From contig DWXS01000042.1 of NCBI GenBank assembly GCA_019119045.1, positions 1 to 64,000 on the forward strand: DNA of 64,000 nucleotides, read 5' to 3'. Both the position numbers and the translations under genes were made by a program. Source of the DNA: Candidatus Mailhella merdavium (lineage in GTDB: Bacteria > Desulfobacterota > Desulfovibrionia > Desulfovibrionales > Desulfovibrionaceae). Shown here piece by piece: positions 29,611-40,021 of the stretch. The stretch's first letter is position 1, and the number at the start of each line of letters is the position of its first letter. The notes under the pieces are model-generated. The model did not search any database. It had not been told where the DNA came from and worked only from the letters and a program-made list of their open reading frames with translations.

Positions 29611-30257
29611 TTCCCCTTCCTCATTTTCAGGCGTACAAACTCCACCGCCACCGGGGCCACGGAAAGAATGATGATTCCATATACCACAAAACTGAAATTT
29701 TCTCTGACAAGGGGAATATTTCCAAGAAAATACCCGGCAGAAACCAGTCCGAATACCCACAGAACGGCGCCAATGATATTGAAAAAGAAAAAGCGTGTCG
29801 GATTCATGAGGGCAACGCCCGCCACAAAGGGCGCGCAGGTACGCACAATGGGGATGAAACGGGCCAGGATAATAGCCTTGCCGCCATGTTTTTCATAAAA
29901 GGCATGGGCCTTAAGCAGATGATTCTTGTTCAGGAAGCGTGTTTCGCGTTTGAATATTCCTGGCCCCACATGCCGCCCGATCTCATAGTTTACGGCGTCT
30001 CCAAGCACAGCAGCCGACAACAGCGTCGCAATACAGGCAAAATAGTTCAGATATCCGGCTCCGGCCACGGTTCCCGCCGCAAACAGCAGCGAATCTCCGG
30101 GCAGAAAGGGCGTGATCACCAGCCCCGTTTCACAGAAGACGATAAGAAACAGAATAGCAAACAGCCAGAAGCCGTATGCTTCCACCAACGCAAAAAGATG
30201 CGTATCAATATGCAGAACAAAGGAAAGAGCCTGTTCAAAAAAAGATGCGTCGGGCAT
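29607..30257 (-). CDS. DedA/SNARE-associated family membrane protein
   Basis: ETGLVITPFLPGDSLLFAAGTVA; GGKAIILARFIPIVRTCAPFVAGVALM. Confidence 0.92.
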   Translation of the reverse strand: MPDASFFEQALSFVLHIDTHLFALVEAYGFWLFAILFLIVFCETGLVITPFLPGDSLLFAAGTVAGAGYLNYFACIATLLSAAVLGDAVNYEIGRHVGPGIFKRETRFLNKNHLLKAHAFYEKHGGKAIILARFIPIVRTCAPFVAGVALMNPTRFFFFNIIGAVLWVFGLVSAGYFLGNIPLVRENFSFVVYGIIILSVAPVAVEFVRLKMRKGK

Positions 30258-30352
30258 GAATTCTCCTGAAAATTTTTCGCATCATAGGGGGGAGGAGGGG
30301 GCTTGGCAAGTCTGTTCCGCAGGCAGCACGCCCCCCCCGACGGCCCGGCGAG

Positions 30353-31669
30353 CTAGTGCAGAGCAAAGCTGACGACGAAGCATGCGGACACGATCCACAT
30401 GGTGAGACTCACATCCTTTGCTCTACCTATACAGGCTCTGATGATCACATAACTGATGAACCCCATGCCGAAACCCGTGGCGATACTGCACGTGAGCGGC
30501 ATGGTGATGATGGTAAGAAAGGCAGGCAAAGCTTCAGCCATGTTGCTGAAATCAATATTCCGCACTTCCTGAATCATGAGCGTGCCCACCACGATGAGCG
30601 CGGGAGCCGTGGAGTAGCCCTGAACAATGCCCACCAGCGGCGAAAACACCAGACTGACAAGAAAAAGTACGGCCACAGTGACGGCGGTAAGTCCGGTACG
30701 CCCCCCCTCGATTACGCCGGCGGAACTTTCAAGATAGCTTGTCACGGCAGGAGTTCCCAGCAGTCCGGAAAGCATGGTTCCGCAGGAATCAACCACCAGA
30801 GGGCGACCCAGGCCTTCTATCTGGCCGTCCTGCTTCATGAGTCCCATTTTGCGGGAAAGCCCGATAATGGTTCCGATGGTATCGAAAAGATCTACCATCG
30901 TCATGGTGAAAAGTACGGAAAAAAGACCGTACTTCACGGCGGCGACAATATCGAGCTGCAGGAAGGTGGGCAGGAAACTCGGAACGTCAAGGCTCATGAT
31001 ATCGCCGATTCCCGCAGGAGCAGGCCCGACGCCCACAACCATACCCAGTACGGTGGTACCCAGGATACCCAGCAGCATGGCTCCCTGTATCCCAAGCTGC
31101 ATGAGGACGACCGTCACCAGCAGCCCGAAGAGGGAAAGAAGCGTCGCCGGCTCGCTTATCTTGCCCAGAGCAACAAGCGTACCCGGATCGTCCACGATGA
31201 TCCCCGCGCCCTTGAGTCCTATGGACGCGATAAACATGCCTATGCCCACAGCCGTTGCCAGTTTGAGATTGAGCGGCACTTCCCTGATGATGCGCTCGCG
31301 CAGCTTCGTGATGGAAAGCAGGAAAAAGACCAGACCGGAAATAAAAACCGCACCCAGAGCCGTCTGCCACGGCAAGCCCATGCCCAGTACCACGGTATAG
31401 GCAAAAAAGGCGTTGATGCCCATGCCCGGGGCCAGAGCTATGGGCAGATTCGCCCACAGCCCCATGAACAGCGTAGTCAGAGCCGCGGCCCATATGGTGG
31501 CGGCAAAGGCCGCCTCACGCGACATGCCGGCATCTGCAAGCATGGAAGGATTGACGAATATGATGTAGGCCATGGCGATGAAGGTGGTTGCACCGGCCGT
31601 GAGTTCCGTTTTCAGGGTGGTCCCGTGCTCTTTCAGTTTGAACAGTCTGTTGATGATATCTCCGGCCAT
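30353..31669 (-). CDS. NCS2 family purine permease (AzgA-like)
   Basis: FKLKEHGTTLKTELTAGATTFIAMAYIIFVNPSMLADAGM; GMGINAFFAYTVV. Confidence 0.93.
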   Translation of the reverse strand: MAGDIINRLFKLKEHGTTLKTELTAGATTFIAMAYIIFVNPSMLADAGMSREAAFAATIWAAALTTLFMGLWANLPIALAPGMGINAFFAYTVVLGMGLPWQTALGAVFISGLVFFLLSITKLRERIIREVPLNLKLATAVGIGMFIASIGLKGAGIIVDDPGTLVALGKISEPATLLSLFGLLVTVVLMQLGIQGAMLLGILGTTVLGMVVGVGPAPAGIGDIMSLDVPSFLPTFLQLDIVAAVKYGLFSVLFTMTMVDLFDTIGTIIGLSRKMGLMKQDGQIEGLGRPLVVDSCGTMLSGLLGTPAVTSYLESSAGVIEGGRTGLTAVTVAVLFLVSLVFSPLVGIVQGYSTAPALIVVGTLMIQEVRNIDFSNMAEALPAFLTIITMPLTCSIATGFGMGFISYVIIRACIGRAKDVSLTMWIVSACFVVSFALH

Positions 31670-31988
31670 GCTCTCCTCCATGACTTCCGTCGTGAAATTT
31701 CCTTTGAACGTCTTGCATTGCAAGCGCACGCCCCTTCACAGGGATCTGCGTTTACGTCCATAAAGAATTCGTCCGGGATCCTTGCGGAAAATCAAGGCGA
31801 TCCCCGGGAGATACCTAGCATTAACTTTTATGCAAACCAATGTTAAAAGGCTGCTGCCCGCGGCTCCCCGATGAAAATATTTTCTGTCGTCTCCGACGAC
31901 GGGCGATGTTCCTCTGTCGTATCAGGATACGGCGCGGGAGCGGGGGTCTTTATTGTTCCATGTTTACAACATTCAAAAAGGAAGCTTC

Positions 31989-32519
31989 ATGAACATCTGG
32001 CACGAAATTTCCCCGGATCGCATCCGGCCCAACGACTTCTGCGCCGTTATCGAAATCCCCAAGGGGGGAAAAATCAAATACGAACTGGACAAGCAGACCG
32101 GGCTGCTGATGATGGATCGGGTGTTATATACATCCACCCACTATCCGGCGAATTACGGCTTCATTCCCCGCACCTATGCCCAGGACAAGGACCCTCTGGA
32201 CGTGCTGGTACTCTGCTCGGAAGTTCTCATGCCCCGCTGTCTGGTGCGCTGCTATCCCATAGGCGTCATCGGTATGGAAGACGGTGGCGACAAAGATGAA
32301 AAAATCATCGCCCTGCCCTTCAGCGACCCCAACTACAACCAGTATCAGGATATCAGCGATCTGCCCCGGCACGTCTTTGACGAAATGTCGCACTTCTTTT
32401 CCGTGTACAAGGAACTGGAAGGAAAGAAGACGGCCATTGACTATGTGCAGAATGCCGAAAGCGCGCGGGCCGTGGTTCAGGACTGCCTGGATCGCTATGT
32501 GGAAAAATTCTGCCGCTGA
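31989..32519 (+). CDS. ppa: Inorganic pyrophosphatase (family I)
   Basis: FCAVIEIPKGGKIKYELDKQTGLLMMDRVLYTSTHYPANYGFIPRT; DGGDKDEKIIALP. Confidence 0.96.
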   Translation: MNIWHEISPDRIRPNDFCAVIEIPKGGKIKYELDKQTGLLMMDRVLYTSTHYPANYGFIPRTYAQDKDPLDVLVLCSEVLMPRCLVRCYPIGVIGMEDGGDKDEKIIALPFSDPNYNQYQDISDLPRHVFDEMSHFFSVYKELEGKKTAIDYVQNAESARAVVQDCLDRYVEKFCR

Positions 32520-32541
32520 ACACGTCCGTCTTAATATACGG

Positions 32542-32566
32542 GAACAGCGGGGATTGCCCCGCTGTT
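32542..32566 (+). terminator. Stem-loop downstream of ppa
   Basis: GAACAGCGGGG/CCCCGCTGTTC; no clear T-run. Confidence 0.5.
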
Positions 32567-32914
32567 CACACACTTCACACGCTCAACCAACGCGCAAGGA
32601 AACGCTGTAAAATACCCTCCGTGCGCGTCTCTGTCGGAATCTTCGCCGGCAAACAGTATAAAAACGTCCGCTTCGGGACGGAAGCTGTATCCGGCGACAC
32701 GCCGCTCTTCCAGAGCCTCCCGGACGGAATCCCCGCAGGGGCAGGAAAAAGGCATCCGCTCCTCTTTCTTCACACGTCTGCCGTTCCTCCCGCCGCCTTT
32801 CCGATACTGCTCCGCACCTCATGGCGGCAGACGTTTCCCGAGGCCGCAGCATGACGTTCCCCGTTCCTGACGCCCCCGGAACTCCGCCGAAAAAGACAAA
32901 CCGTTCTGGAAGAA

Positions 32915-34948
32915 TCAGACCCCGACCGCCTCTCCACGACTGTCCGAGCTTTCCTGTGCCGGAGCGGACGCACTTCCCGCCCCGAAAAGACGGACGACTT
33001 TGCCCAGACTTTCCTGATCCGCAAACAGGTAAGCGGTATCCCCCTCTTCCAGCATGTCCCCGCCGCCGGGAGAGGGAAGTGTCTGACCATTATGCTGTAT
33101 GCCGACGACGGTTACATTGTACAGGCGACGCAAATCAAGCTGCTGCAGGGTTTTCCCTGCCACGACGGAATCATGTTCCACAAGCAGCGCAGAAACGGCA
33201 TGATCCGAAAGGCGGGCATCCTCCAGAGAAAAATTTCGTCCGGGCAGGTTGAGCGTCCGCACCATGCGGTAATGCTCTCCACGAATCTCCCGCACAAAGC
33301 CGGTTATGGTCTGCTGCGGCACAAGATAGTATCCCAGCACCTGAGCAAAAATCTCGATGGACGTTTCAAAGTCTTCCGATATGACGGCCTGTGCCCCCAG
33401 CTGGCGCAGTTCCGCTTCTTCACTGACAAATCTGGTTCGGGCTACAATATTCAGGCCGGAGTTGAGTTTGTGCGCGCTGTCGATCACGGCCCGCACCGCG
33501 GCGCTGTCGGAAATGACCACGGCCAGTACCCGGGCCTGCTTCACGCCGTAATGTTCAAGCGTCATGGGATCGCTGGCATCGCCATGGTGAATGGGTTCCG
33601 TATCCCGATAACGGCTGACCGTGTCCGGATTCATTTCCAGAATGACATAGGGAATCCCCGCCTTGCGTGCCGTGCGCGCAAGATATTTGCCGCCTATGCC
33701 GAAGCCGATGATCATGAGGTGATCCCGCAGCTCCTCGCGGGAGGCCGCATCCTGATGAGGCTCTTCCTGCATTCCATGAGAGCCGAGGCGTTTTCCTATC
33801 CAGCCGGCAACAAGAGGGGCGGCATTCATCATGAAGGGCGTGGCAACCATGGTCAGGATGCTTGACGCCAGAAACACCTGATAGGCCAGATTGTCCATCA
33901 GACCGGACTCTACGCCGCTGCGGGCGAGTACGAAGGAAAATTCCCCGATCTGACTGATGCTCATGGCCGCAATGATACAGACCCGCAGAGGATAGCGCAG
34001 AAGCAGCATGGCCGCCAGAGCGGCGAGCGTCTTGAACAGCAGCAGCGCCACTGCCAGCAGCAGGATCGAAGCGACATGAGTGAAGGCAAACTGCACATCC
34101 AGCAACATGCCGATGGAAATGAAAAACAGGCTGGTGAATATCATCTTGAAGGGCAGAACACCTTCCACCACACTGAGGCTGTATTCCGATTCCGCCAGCA
34201 GCAGACCGGCCAGAAACGCCCCCAGCGAAAGAGAAAGCCCCATCCAGGCCGTGCCTATGGCAATGGCCAGACACAGACCGAGCGTGCCGATGAGCAGCAG
34301 TTCCCGGCTGCGGGAACGCACGATCATGAGCATGAGACGCGGCAGAACATGCTTTGCCAGAATCCATCCGCCGCCAAGCACGACAACGGTGCGCGCGCCG
34401 GAAAGCAGCAGCTCGAGCGGCCCTGCATTCTGCTGCCCGGAAAGAAGCGGAATGATCAGGGTCATAGGCACAATGGCAATATCCTGAAAAATCAGCACGG
34501 CAAGAGAAAGCCGCCCCTGAGGAGATTCCGACTGCGCTTTCTGCTGATACAGGCTCAACACAATAGCAGTGGACGAGAGCGCGGCGATGCAGCCGAAAAA
34601 CACGCCTTCCGCCGCGCCGTGCCCGCTGATCAGCGCAGGCGGCAGAAAAATGAGTATGGTTGCCAGCACCTGCGCCGTTCCGCCGAGAAATACCGGTTTT
34701 TTCAGGCGGGACAGTTCGGAGGTCGACATTTCCAGGCCAATGGTGAACATGAGCATCACCACGCCCACATCCGCCAGCAGTTCGACCGCCTTCACATTCT
34801 CCACCAGCCCGAAAGCCGTAGGCCCGCATAGAACGCCGGAAATGAGCAGCCCCACGATGGAAGGCAGACGAATCCTGCTGCATACCAGCAATACCAGCAG
34901 GGAAAGGCAGAACATACGGGCTATATCTGGAAGAAGAGGAATATCCAT
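32915..34948 (-). CDS. KefB-type monovalent cation:proton antiporter with TrkA-N/TrkA-C domains
   Basis: CPA2 membrane domain; HLMIIGFGIGGKYLARTARKAGIPYVILEMNPD TrkA-N; C-terminal TrkA-C. Confidence 0.93.
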   Translation of the reverse strand: MDIPLLPDIARMFCLSLLVLLVCSRIRLPSIVGLLISGVLCGPTAFGLVENVKAVELLADVGVVMLMFTIGLEMSTSELSRLKKPVFLGGTAQVLATILIFLPPALISGHGAAEGVFFGCIAALSSTAIVLSLYQQKAQSESPQGRLSLAVLIFQDIAIVPMTLIIPLLSGQQNAGPLELLLSGARTVVVLGGGWILAKHVLPRLMLMIVRSRSRELLLIGTLGLCLAIAIGTAWMGLSLSLGAFLAGLLLAESEYSLSVVEGVLPFKMIFTSLFFISIGMLLDVQFAFTHVASILLLAVALLLFKTLAALAAMLLLRYPLRVCIIAAMSISQIGEFSFVLARSGVESGLMDNLAYQVFLASSILTMVATPFMMNAAPLVAGWIGKRLGSHGMQEEPHQDAASREELRDHLMIIGFGIGGKYLARTARKAGIPYVILEMNPDTVSRYRDTEPIHHGDASDPMTLEHYGVKQARVLAVVISDSAAVRAVIDSAHKLNSGLNIVARTRFVSEEAELRQLGAQAVISEDFETSIEIFAQVLGYYLVPQQTITGFVREIRGEHYRMVRTLNLPGRNFSLEDARLSDHAVSALLVEHDSVVAGKTLQQLDLRRLYNVTVVGIQHNGQTLPSPGGGDMLEEGDTAYLFADQESLGKVVRLFGAGSASAPAQESSDSRGEAVGV

Positions 34949-35135
34949 GCGAGGCTCCTGAAAGGTCTTGCGAAAACGTACTTTTTTCCGCAAGACGACT
35001 CTCGCGTCAAGCGTAAAAGAAAGCCGGTCAGCCTGTCCGCATCTGCGCAGTGCCGCTTCTGAAAAGCAATATCTTCAAAGTGTTATGAAAATGCGTCCGG
35101 CAGGAAGCGGGATTTTCCAAAGCTGCGCACATGGT

Positions 35136-36194
35136 TCAGGCGTTCTGCTGCGGTGCGGAAGCTGCGGTTTCCGCCGTGCGCGCCTTTCTGTGCCGGGAAG
35201 CCGCCCATTTAATCCTCCGGAAGCAGAAGGCATCAAAGTTCATGCGCTCTTCGCTTTCCCCTGATATGGAAGCCGCCGCATCCTTCACGGCACATTCGGC
35301 CCGGGCCAAGGCCCTGTGCCCGCCGCCGCTTCCCATGCCTTCAAAGGTCAGGGAGGCGATATGCCCCACGTCCGTACTGCCCATCCCCCCTCGAAACACG
35401 GCGACAAGGGTATCGCGACAGCGACCGCACACGACAACCCAGCGCAGACCGTGCACGCGCAGGAAAAAATCCGCCACGACAACCAGGACATCCGCATTTT
35501 CCGCCATGCCCAGCCAGGTATAGCTTCCCGTGGCGCAGGGGCGCAGCTTGGCGAACGCGCGGGAAAAGTAGGGCAGCCATTCCGGCAGATATTCGCTGCG
35601 CATGATCCGCGTGAGCAAAGAGGTATCGGCAAAGCGCGTAAGGTAATGATAGGCGCGTATATCCACTTCCGTGCTGTTGCGTCCGAAAGTATTGGTATCC
35701 GTGCGTATGCCGTACTGAAGGGCTGTGGCCAGACGCCGCCCCGGACGCAGGCCGGCATTGTACAGAAATTCGGTCATCAGCGTGCTGGTCGCGCCCATAT
35801 CCGGACGTATTTCCTGAAAGGGAGCGGCCGCAGGCGTGGCGGGACGGGGATGATGATCGATGATGACGGAAAAATCCACGTCGTCAAAGGCGGGGCTGTG
35901 ATGCGGCTGGGAATCGATGATGGCGAAACGCTGAAACCCGGGAGCAAGCGAGGGCACCCATTTGACGACCGGAATGCGAAGATAGCGCAACATGGCCAGA
36001 TTGTCCGGACGCGTCACTTCATTGATGCGGGCTATGGTTACGCTGTGTACGCGCTTGCTGATCAGGCGCTGAAAGGCAAAGGCTCCGGCAATGGCGTCCG
36101 GATCGGCGCTGATCAGCACCATCCAGTTATCATCTCTGTTGAGCAGAGCCTGAAGTTCGGCCAGACGCGACGTAAGTTTGCGGAAATAGGCCAT
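35136..36194 (-). CDS. DHH-family phosphoesterase (NrnA-like)
   Basis: ISADPDAIAGAFAFQRLI; VDFSVIIDHHPRPATP; C-terminal GGHRALA. Confidence 0.88.
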   Translation of the reverse strand: MAYFRKLTSRLAELQALLNRDDNWMVLISADPDAIAGAFAFQRLISKRVHSVTIARINEVTRPDNLAMLRYLRIPVVKWVPSLAPGFQRFAIIDSQPHHSPAFDDVDFSVIIDHHPRPATPAAAPFQEIRPDMGATSTLMTEFLYNAGLRPGRRLATALQYGIRTDTNTFGRNSTEVDIRAYHYLTRFADTSLLTRIMRSEYLPEWLPYFSRAFAKLRPCATGSYTWLGMAENADVLVVVADFFLRVHGLRWVVVCGRCRDTLVAVFRGGMGSTDVGHIASLTFEGMGSGGGHRALARAECAVKDAAASISGESEERMNFDAFCFRRIKWAASRHRKARTAETAASAPQQNA

Positions 36195-36207
36195 AGATTC
36201 ACCCTTT

Positions 36208-37101
36208 TCAGTCCCGTCGTTCCTCGCGGGCTACGGCGAGAATTTCCTCCAGCTCGGGCAGGGAACGCAGTATGCCTTCCCAGTCGAACACTTCCACCAC
36301 ATGGGTCACATCCGCCGGAAGCAGCGGAAGCGCCCGACGGGCCCAGACATGCAGCAACCAGTCCTTCTGGACACCTGTAAGCCGGGCAAGGGGCATATGC
36401 CGATCCCGAGCCCTGCCGCCGGAAGCTGCGGGGCCGGGGGCAGACCAATGGATCAGCCGCACACGTTTCAGAATCTCAATGCGCGTGCAATCCTCTTCCT
36501 GCCCATAAGCCAGAGCGTGCGCCATGTCCAGACACAAGGCGGCCTCGCCGGACTCTCCCGAAGCCTCAAGAAGCCGAAAGGACGCACCCCGCACGTTTTC
36601 CAGGGCGATATTTTCGGCTTTCTCCCCCGCGTCGCGCCAGACCTGAAAAAAACCTGCCAGCCACGCCGAGGCCGCCTTCACGCCCTCCCCGCCTTCTCCT
36701 GAACGGGGAAGATGCAGCACTCCGAAACGGGGATGCAGAAAGGCGACTCTGCGCCATGCGCCGAGGGCAAGTTCTGCCGCACGCCGCCCGGAGGCTTCGG
36801 AACAAAGCGCAGGATTGCTCAGTCCGGGCAGATCCGTCGGCAGATGCGCATGCCAGCGCAAAGGCAGTTCTTTCAACTCCTGCGGCAGTTCATGTTCCGG
36901 CATATGTGCGGAGCTTTCCGCCTCGAACAGACAAATCCCTACTTCCGGCGCCCGTCCTGCCAGAAAACGCGCATTTTCCGCAACGGTTCCAGGCATTACC
37001 CAAGAGGGAACAGCCCAGGAACATGGAATGAGGACATGTTCCTCCCCACCTCCGCCCTCTGCTGGACAATACCCTCCGCCCGGCGTAATTTTCAGCGTCA
37101 T
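36208..37101 (-). CDS. TIM-barrel protein, candidate cobamide-remodelling phosphodiesterase CbiR
   Basis: RWHAHLPTDLPGL, IALENVRG, CLDMAHALAYGQ, IHWSAPGPAASGGRARDRHMPL: endonuclease IV/TIM-like, similar to CbiR as I recall it. Confidence 0.55.
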   Translation of the reverse strand: MTLKITPGGGYCPAEGGGGEEHVLIPCSWAVPSWVMPGTVAENARFLAGRAPEVGICLFEAESSAHMPEHELPQELKELPLRWHAHLPTDLPGLSNPALCSEASGRRAAELALGAWRRVAFLHPRFGVLHLPRSGEGGEGVKAASAWLAGFFQVWRDAGEKAENIALENVRGASFRLLEASGESGEAALCLDMAHALAYGQEEDCTRIEILKRVRLIHWSAPGPAASGGRARDRHMPLARLTGVQKDWLLHVWARRALPLLPADVTHVVEVFDWEGILRSLPELEEILAVAREERRD

Positions 37102-37142
37102 ATTTCCCCCTGAAGGGAAGGTTTCAGCTCTTGAAGGACCCC

Positions 37143-37844
37143 ATGAACGGCACATTTCCTCCGCCCCCCGAGTTTTCAGACGCAGCTCCGGCCTTTTTCC
37201 AGGCGCATCCGCTGGTACTGGCCTCCTCGTCGCCGCGCCGCCGGGACTTCATGCGGGAACTGGGCCTCAGTTTCCGCATCCTGCCCGCCCGTACGAAAGA
37301 GGAGCGTCCTCTGCCGGATGAAGCGGCAAAGGCTTATGCCCTGCGCACAGCCCGTTCCAAGGCAGGCCATGTCCGCAGGGAACTGCCCCTCGCAGCGGAT
37401 GAGCCTGCGCCTCTGGTGCTGGCGGCCGACACCATCGTCGTACTTGACGGCGACATTTTGGGCAAGCCCGCCTCACCTGCCGAAGCCGTCGCCATGCTGG
37501 AGCGTCTGTCCGGCCGTACCCACAATGTCATCACGGCCTGCTGCCTCTGGTTTGCCGACGAACAGGAACCCCGCGTCGAATTCGCAGATTCCACCAGCGT
37601 ACTTTTTGCGCCATGGCCTCGTGAAATACTTGAAGCCTATACGGCTACGGGAGATCCGATGGACAAGGCCGGAGCTTACGGAATACAGGGAAAGGGAGCT
37701 TTTCTTGTCGAACGTATCGAAGGTTCCTGGTCCACGGTGGCAGGTCTGCCCGTCAGCCGCGTTCTCCATGCCCTCTTTGCATGCGGCGCGCTGATTTTCC
37801 CGCAAGAGGCCCATACTTCCGCTCCGTGCCCCCTCCAACCATAA
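37143..37844 (+). CDS. Maf family nucleotide pyrophosphatase
   Basis: LVLASSSPRRRDFMRELGLSFRILPA; VLAADTIVVLDGDILGKP; YTATGDPMDKAGAYGIQGKG. Confidence 0.95.
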   Translation: MNGTFPPPPEFSDAAPAFFQAHPLVLASSSPRRRDFMRELGLSFRILPARTKEERPLPDEAAKAYALRTARSKAGHVRRELPLAADEPAPLVLAADTIVVLDGDILGKPASPAEAVAMLERLSGRTHNVITACCLWFADEQEPRVEFADSTSVLFAPWPREILEAYTATGDPMDKAGAYGIQGKGAFLVERIEGSWSTVAGLPVSRVLHALFACGALIFPQEAHTSAPCPLQP

Positions 37845-37860
37845 CCGAAGGAGACTTTTC

Positions 37861-38439
37861 ATGACCTTTGCCGAACTTGTCGCCACGTCCCGAACCTGTC
37901 GTTACTTCAAAAACTCCGTACACCTGACCGAAGGCATTCTCTCCGATCTGGTGAACATGGCCCACCTTTCGCCCAGCGCACGCAATCTCCAGCCCCTGCG
38001 CTACGCCCTCGTCGTTTCTCCCGAAGCCCGGAACGAACTTTTCCCCCTGCTGAACATGGCAGGCGGACGTTCCGCTGAAGAACGCGCCGACGAAAGCCGG
38101 CAGCCGGCAGGGTATATTGTGATTGTCGCCCCCAGGGGTCTGAACGACTTCGGCCTCATGGACATCGGCATTGCCGCGCAGACCGTCAACCTTGCCGCGC
38201 GCACCGCAGGGCTTGCCTGCTGCATGATCGGCGCGTTCAACAAACCTGCCGTCGACAAATTCCTCGGCGTACCGGAAGCCATGGAATCCCGCCTGGTGCT
38301 GGCTCTGGGCGCCCCCAGCGAAGACTGCCGTCTTACAGGGCCCAGCGCAGACGGAAGCCTGTCCTACTACAATGATGCGGAAGGCGTTCACTGGGTGCCC
38401 AAACTCACGCTCAACGACGTGATCATGCTTGTGAAATAG
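37861..38439 (+). CDS. Nitroreductase family protein
   Basis: SRTCRYFKNSVHLTEGILSDLVNMAHLSPSARNLQPLRYALV. Confidence 0.9.
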   Translation: MTFAELVATSRTCRYFKNSVHLTEGILSDLVNMAHLSPSARNLQPLRYALVVSPEARNELFPLLNMAGGRSAEERADESRQPAGYIVIVAPRGLNDFGLMDIGIAAQTVNLAARTAGLACCMIGAFNKPAVDKFLGVPEAMESRLVLALGAPSEDCRLTGPSADGSLSYYNDAEGVHWVPKLTLNDVIMLVK

Positions 38440-38451
38440 GAGCCGCCGCCT

Positions 38452-39276
38452 ATGGATATCGCCTCCCTCCGGCAGGATGTCGTTTCCGCCGCTCTCGACA
38501 TGCGCCGGACGCACCCTCTGGTACACAACATCACCAACTATGTGGTCATGCAGATTTCAGCCAATGTTCTGCTCGCCGCAGGAGCCTCGCCCCTCATGGC
38601 ACATGCTCCGGAAGAGCTGGACGATCTGCTGTCTCTGGCTTCCGCGCTGGTTCTCAACATCGGCACCCTGGATCAGTCATGGCTCTCCTCCATGCGTACG
38701 GCCGGAGAGTGTGCCGCGCGGCACGGCGTCCCGGTCGTTCTCGACCCCGTAGGAGCGGGAGCCTCCCGCCTGCGCACCGGGGCTTCTCTGGAACTGCTCA
38801 AAAACGCACATCCTGCCGTTCTGCGCGGCAATGCCTCCGAAATTCTCGCAGTGGCTGCGGCGGAAGGCTTTTCCCATACGGCCGCCGCTACCCGGGGCGT
38901 CGACAGCACTCAGGGCAGCAACGAGGCCCTTGCCGCTGCCCGGGATCTGGCCCGCAGGCATGATTGTGTGGTAAGCGTCAGCGGAGAACGCGACTATATC
39001 ACAGACGGAGAACAGACCGTTGTCGTCAGCGGCGGCTCTCCTCTCATGAGCAGAATCACCGGCATGGGCTGCTCGGCCTCCGCCCTGACCGCCGCGCATG
39101 TGGCCTGTGCAGCCTCGCCCCTGATCGGAGCCGTTGCGGCCATGGCCGCCATGGCTGAAGCCGGGGAAGAGGCAGCCCGCGACGCAAAGGGGCCGGGTTC
39201 CTTCCTCTCCGCCTTTCTGGACGCCCTGTATCTGCTTGAACCGCAACGCATTGCTCCGCGCGTTTCTCTGCTCTGA
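38452..39276 (+). CDS. thiM: Hydroxyethylthiazole kinase
   Basis: PLVHNITNYVVMQISANVLLAAGASPLMAHAPEE; VVLDPVGAGAS; RITGMGCSASALTAA. Confidence 0.96.
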   Translation: MDIASLRQDVVSAALDMRRTHPLVHNITNYVVMQISANVLLAAGASPLMAHAPEELDDLLSLASALVLNIGTLDQSWLSSMRTAGECAARHGVPVVLDPVGAGASRLRTGASLELLKNAHPAVLRGNASEILAVAAAEGFSHTAAATRGVDSTQGSNEALAAARDLARRHDCVVSVSGERDYITDGEQTVVVSGGSPLMSRITGMGCSASALTAAHVACAASPLIGAVAAMAAMAEAGEEAARDAKGPGSFLSAFLDALYLLEPQRIAPRVSLL

Positions 39277-39299
39277 AACGCCCTCTCACGGATCTCATC

Positions 39300-39947
39300 A
39301 TGGACTACAGATGGAGAAAACATCCGGACTATCGCGTCTATCTGGTGACGGACAGGGAACTCTGTCTCGGCAGACCTCTGGAAGAAGTTGTTCTGCATGC
39401 CGTAGCAGGAGGCGCAACCATGGTACAGCTCCGGGAAAAGCAGGCTGACTCGCGTGATTTTCTGGAGCTGACGCGCCTTCTGGTACGGGAACTGCATGGA
39501 CGCGGCGTCCCGCTTATCGTCAACGACAGAGCGGATATCGCTCTGGCCGGAGGCGCGGCCGGTCTGCATGTGGGGCAGAGCGATCTGCCTCCGCGCGATG
39601 CCCGTGCCATCATGGGAGCTGACGCCATCATCGGGCTTTCCGTAGAAAACATGACCCAGCTTGAAGAAGCGCAGACGCTCGACGTGGATTATCTCGGAGT
39701 CAGCCCCATATGGGCTACCCCTACAAAAACGGATACGGCACGGCCATGGGGGCTGGACGGGCTTTCGCAGGCCAGACGACACAGTCGCCTGCCGCTGGTG
39801 GCCATCGGCGGTATACACGCGGGCAACGCGGCGCAGGTCGTCGCGGCGGGGGCCGACGGTCTGGCCGTCGTATCGGAAATCTGTTCCGCTCCCGATCCGG
39901 AAAAGGCCGCGCATTTTCTGCGAGGCCTGTTCGCAGAAACCAAGTGA
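39300..39947 (+). CDS. thiE: Thiamine-phosphate synthase (copy 1)
   Basis: GGATMVQLREKQADSRDF; LIVNDRADIALAGGAAGLHVGQSDLPPRDAR; VSPIWATPTKTD. Confidence 0.95.
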   Translation: MDYRWRKHPDYRVYLVTDRELCLGRPLEEVVLHAVAGGATMVQLREKQADSRDFLELTRLLVRELHGRGVPLIVNDRADIALAGGAAGLHVGQSDLPPRDARAIMGADAIIGLSVENMTQLEEAQTLDVDYLGVSPIWATPTKTDTARPWGLDGLSQARRHSRLPLVAIGGIHAGNAAQVVAAGADGLAVVSEICSAPDPEKAAHFLRGLFAETK

Positions 39948-40021
39948 GACATCCGTTTTCCGCCCGTGGACAGAAGCTTTGAAAACTTCTTCCACGGCGC
40001 GGCAGACGAAATGTTGTTTTC

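Noticed and set aside
30356-31846. 496-aa plus-strand ORF opposite the NCS2 permease
   Set aside because: Antisense shadow of a conserved gene with biased composition; no domain motifs.
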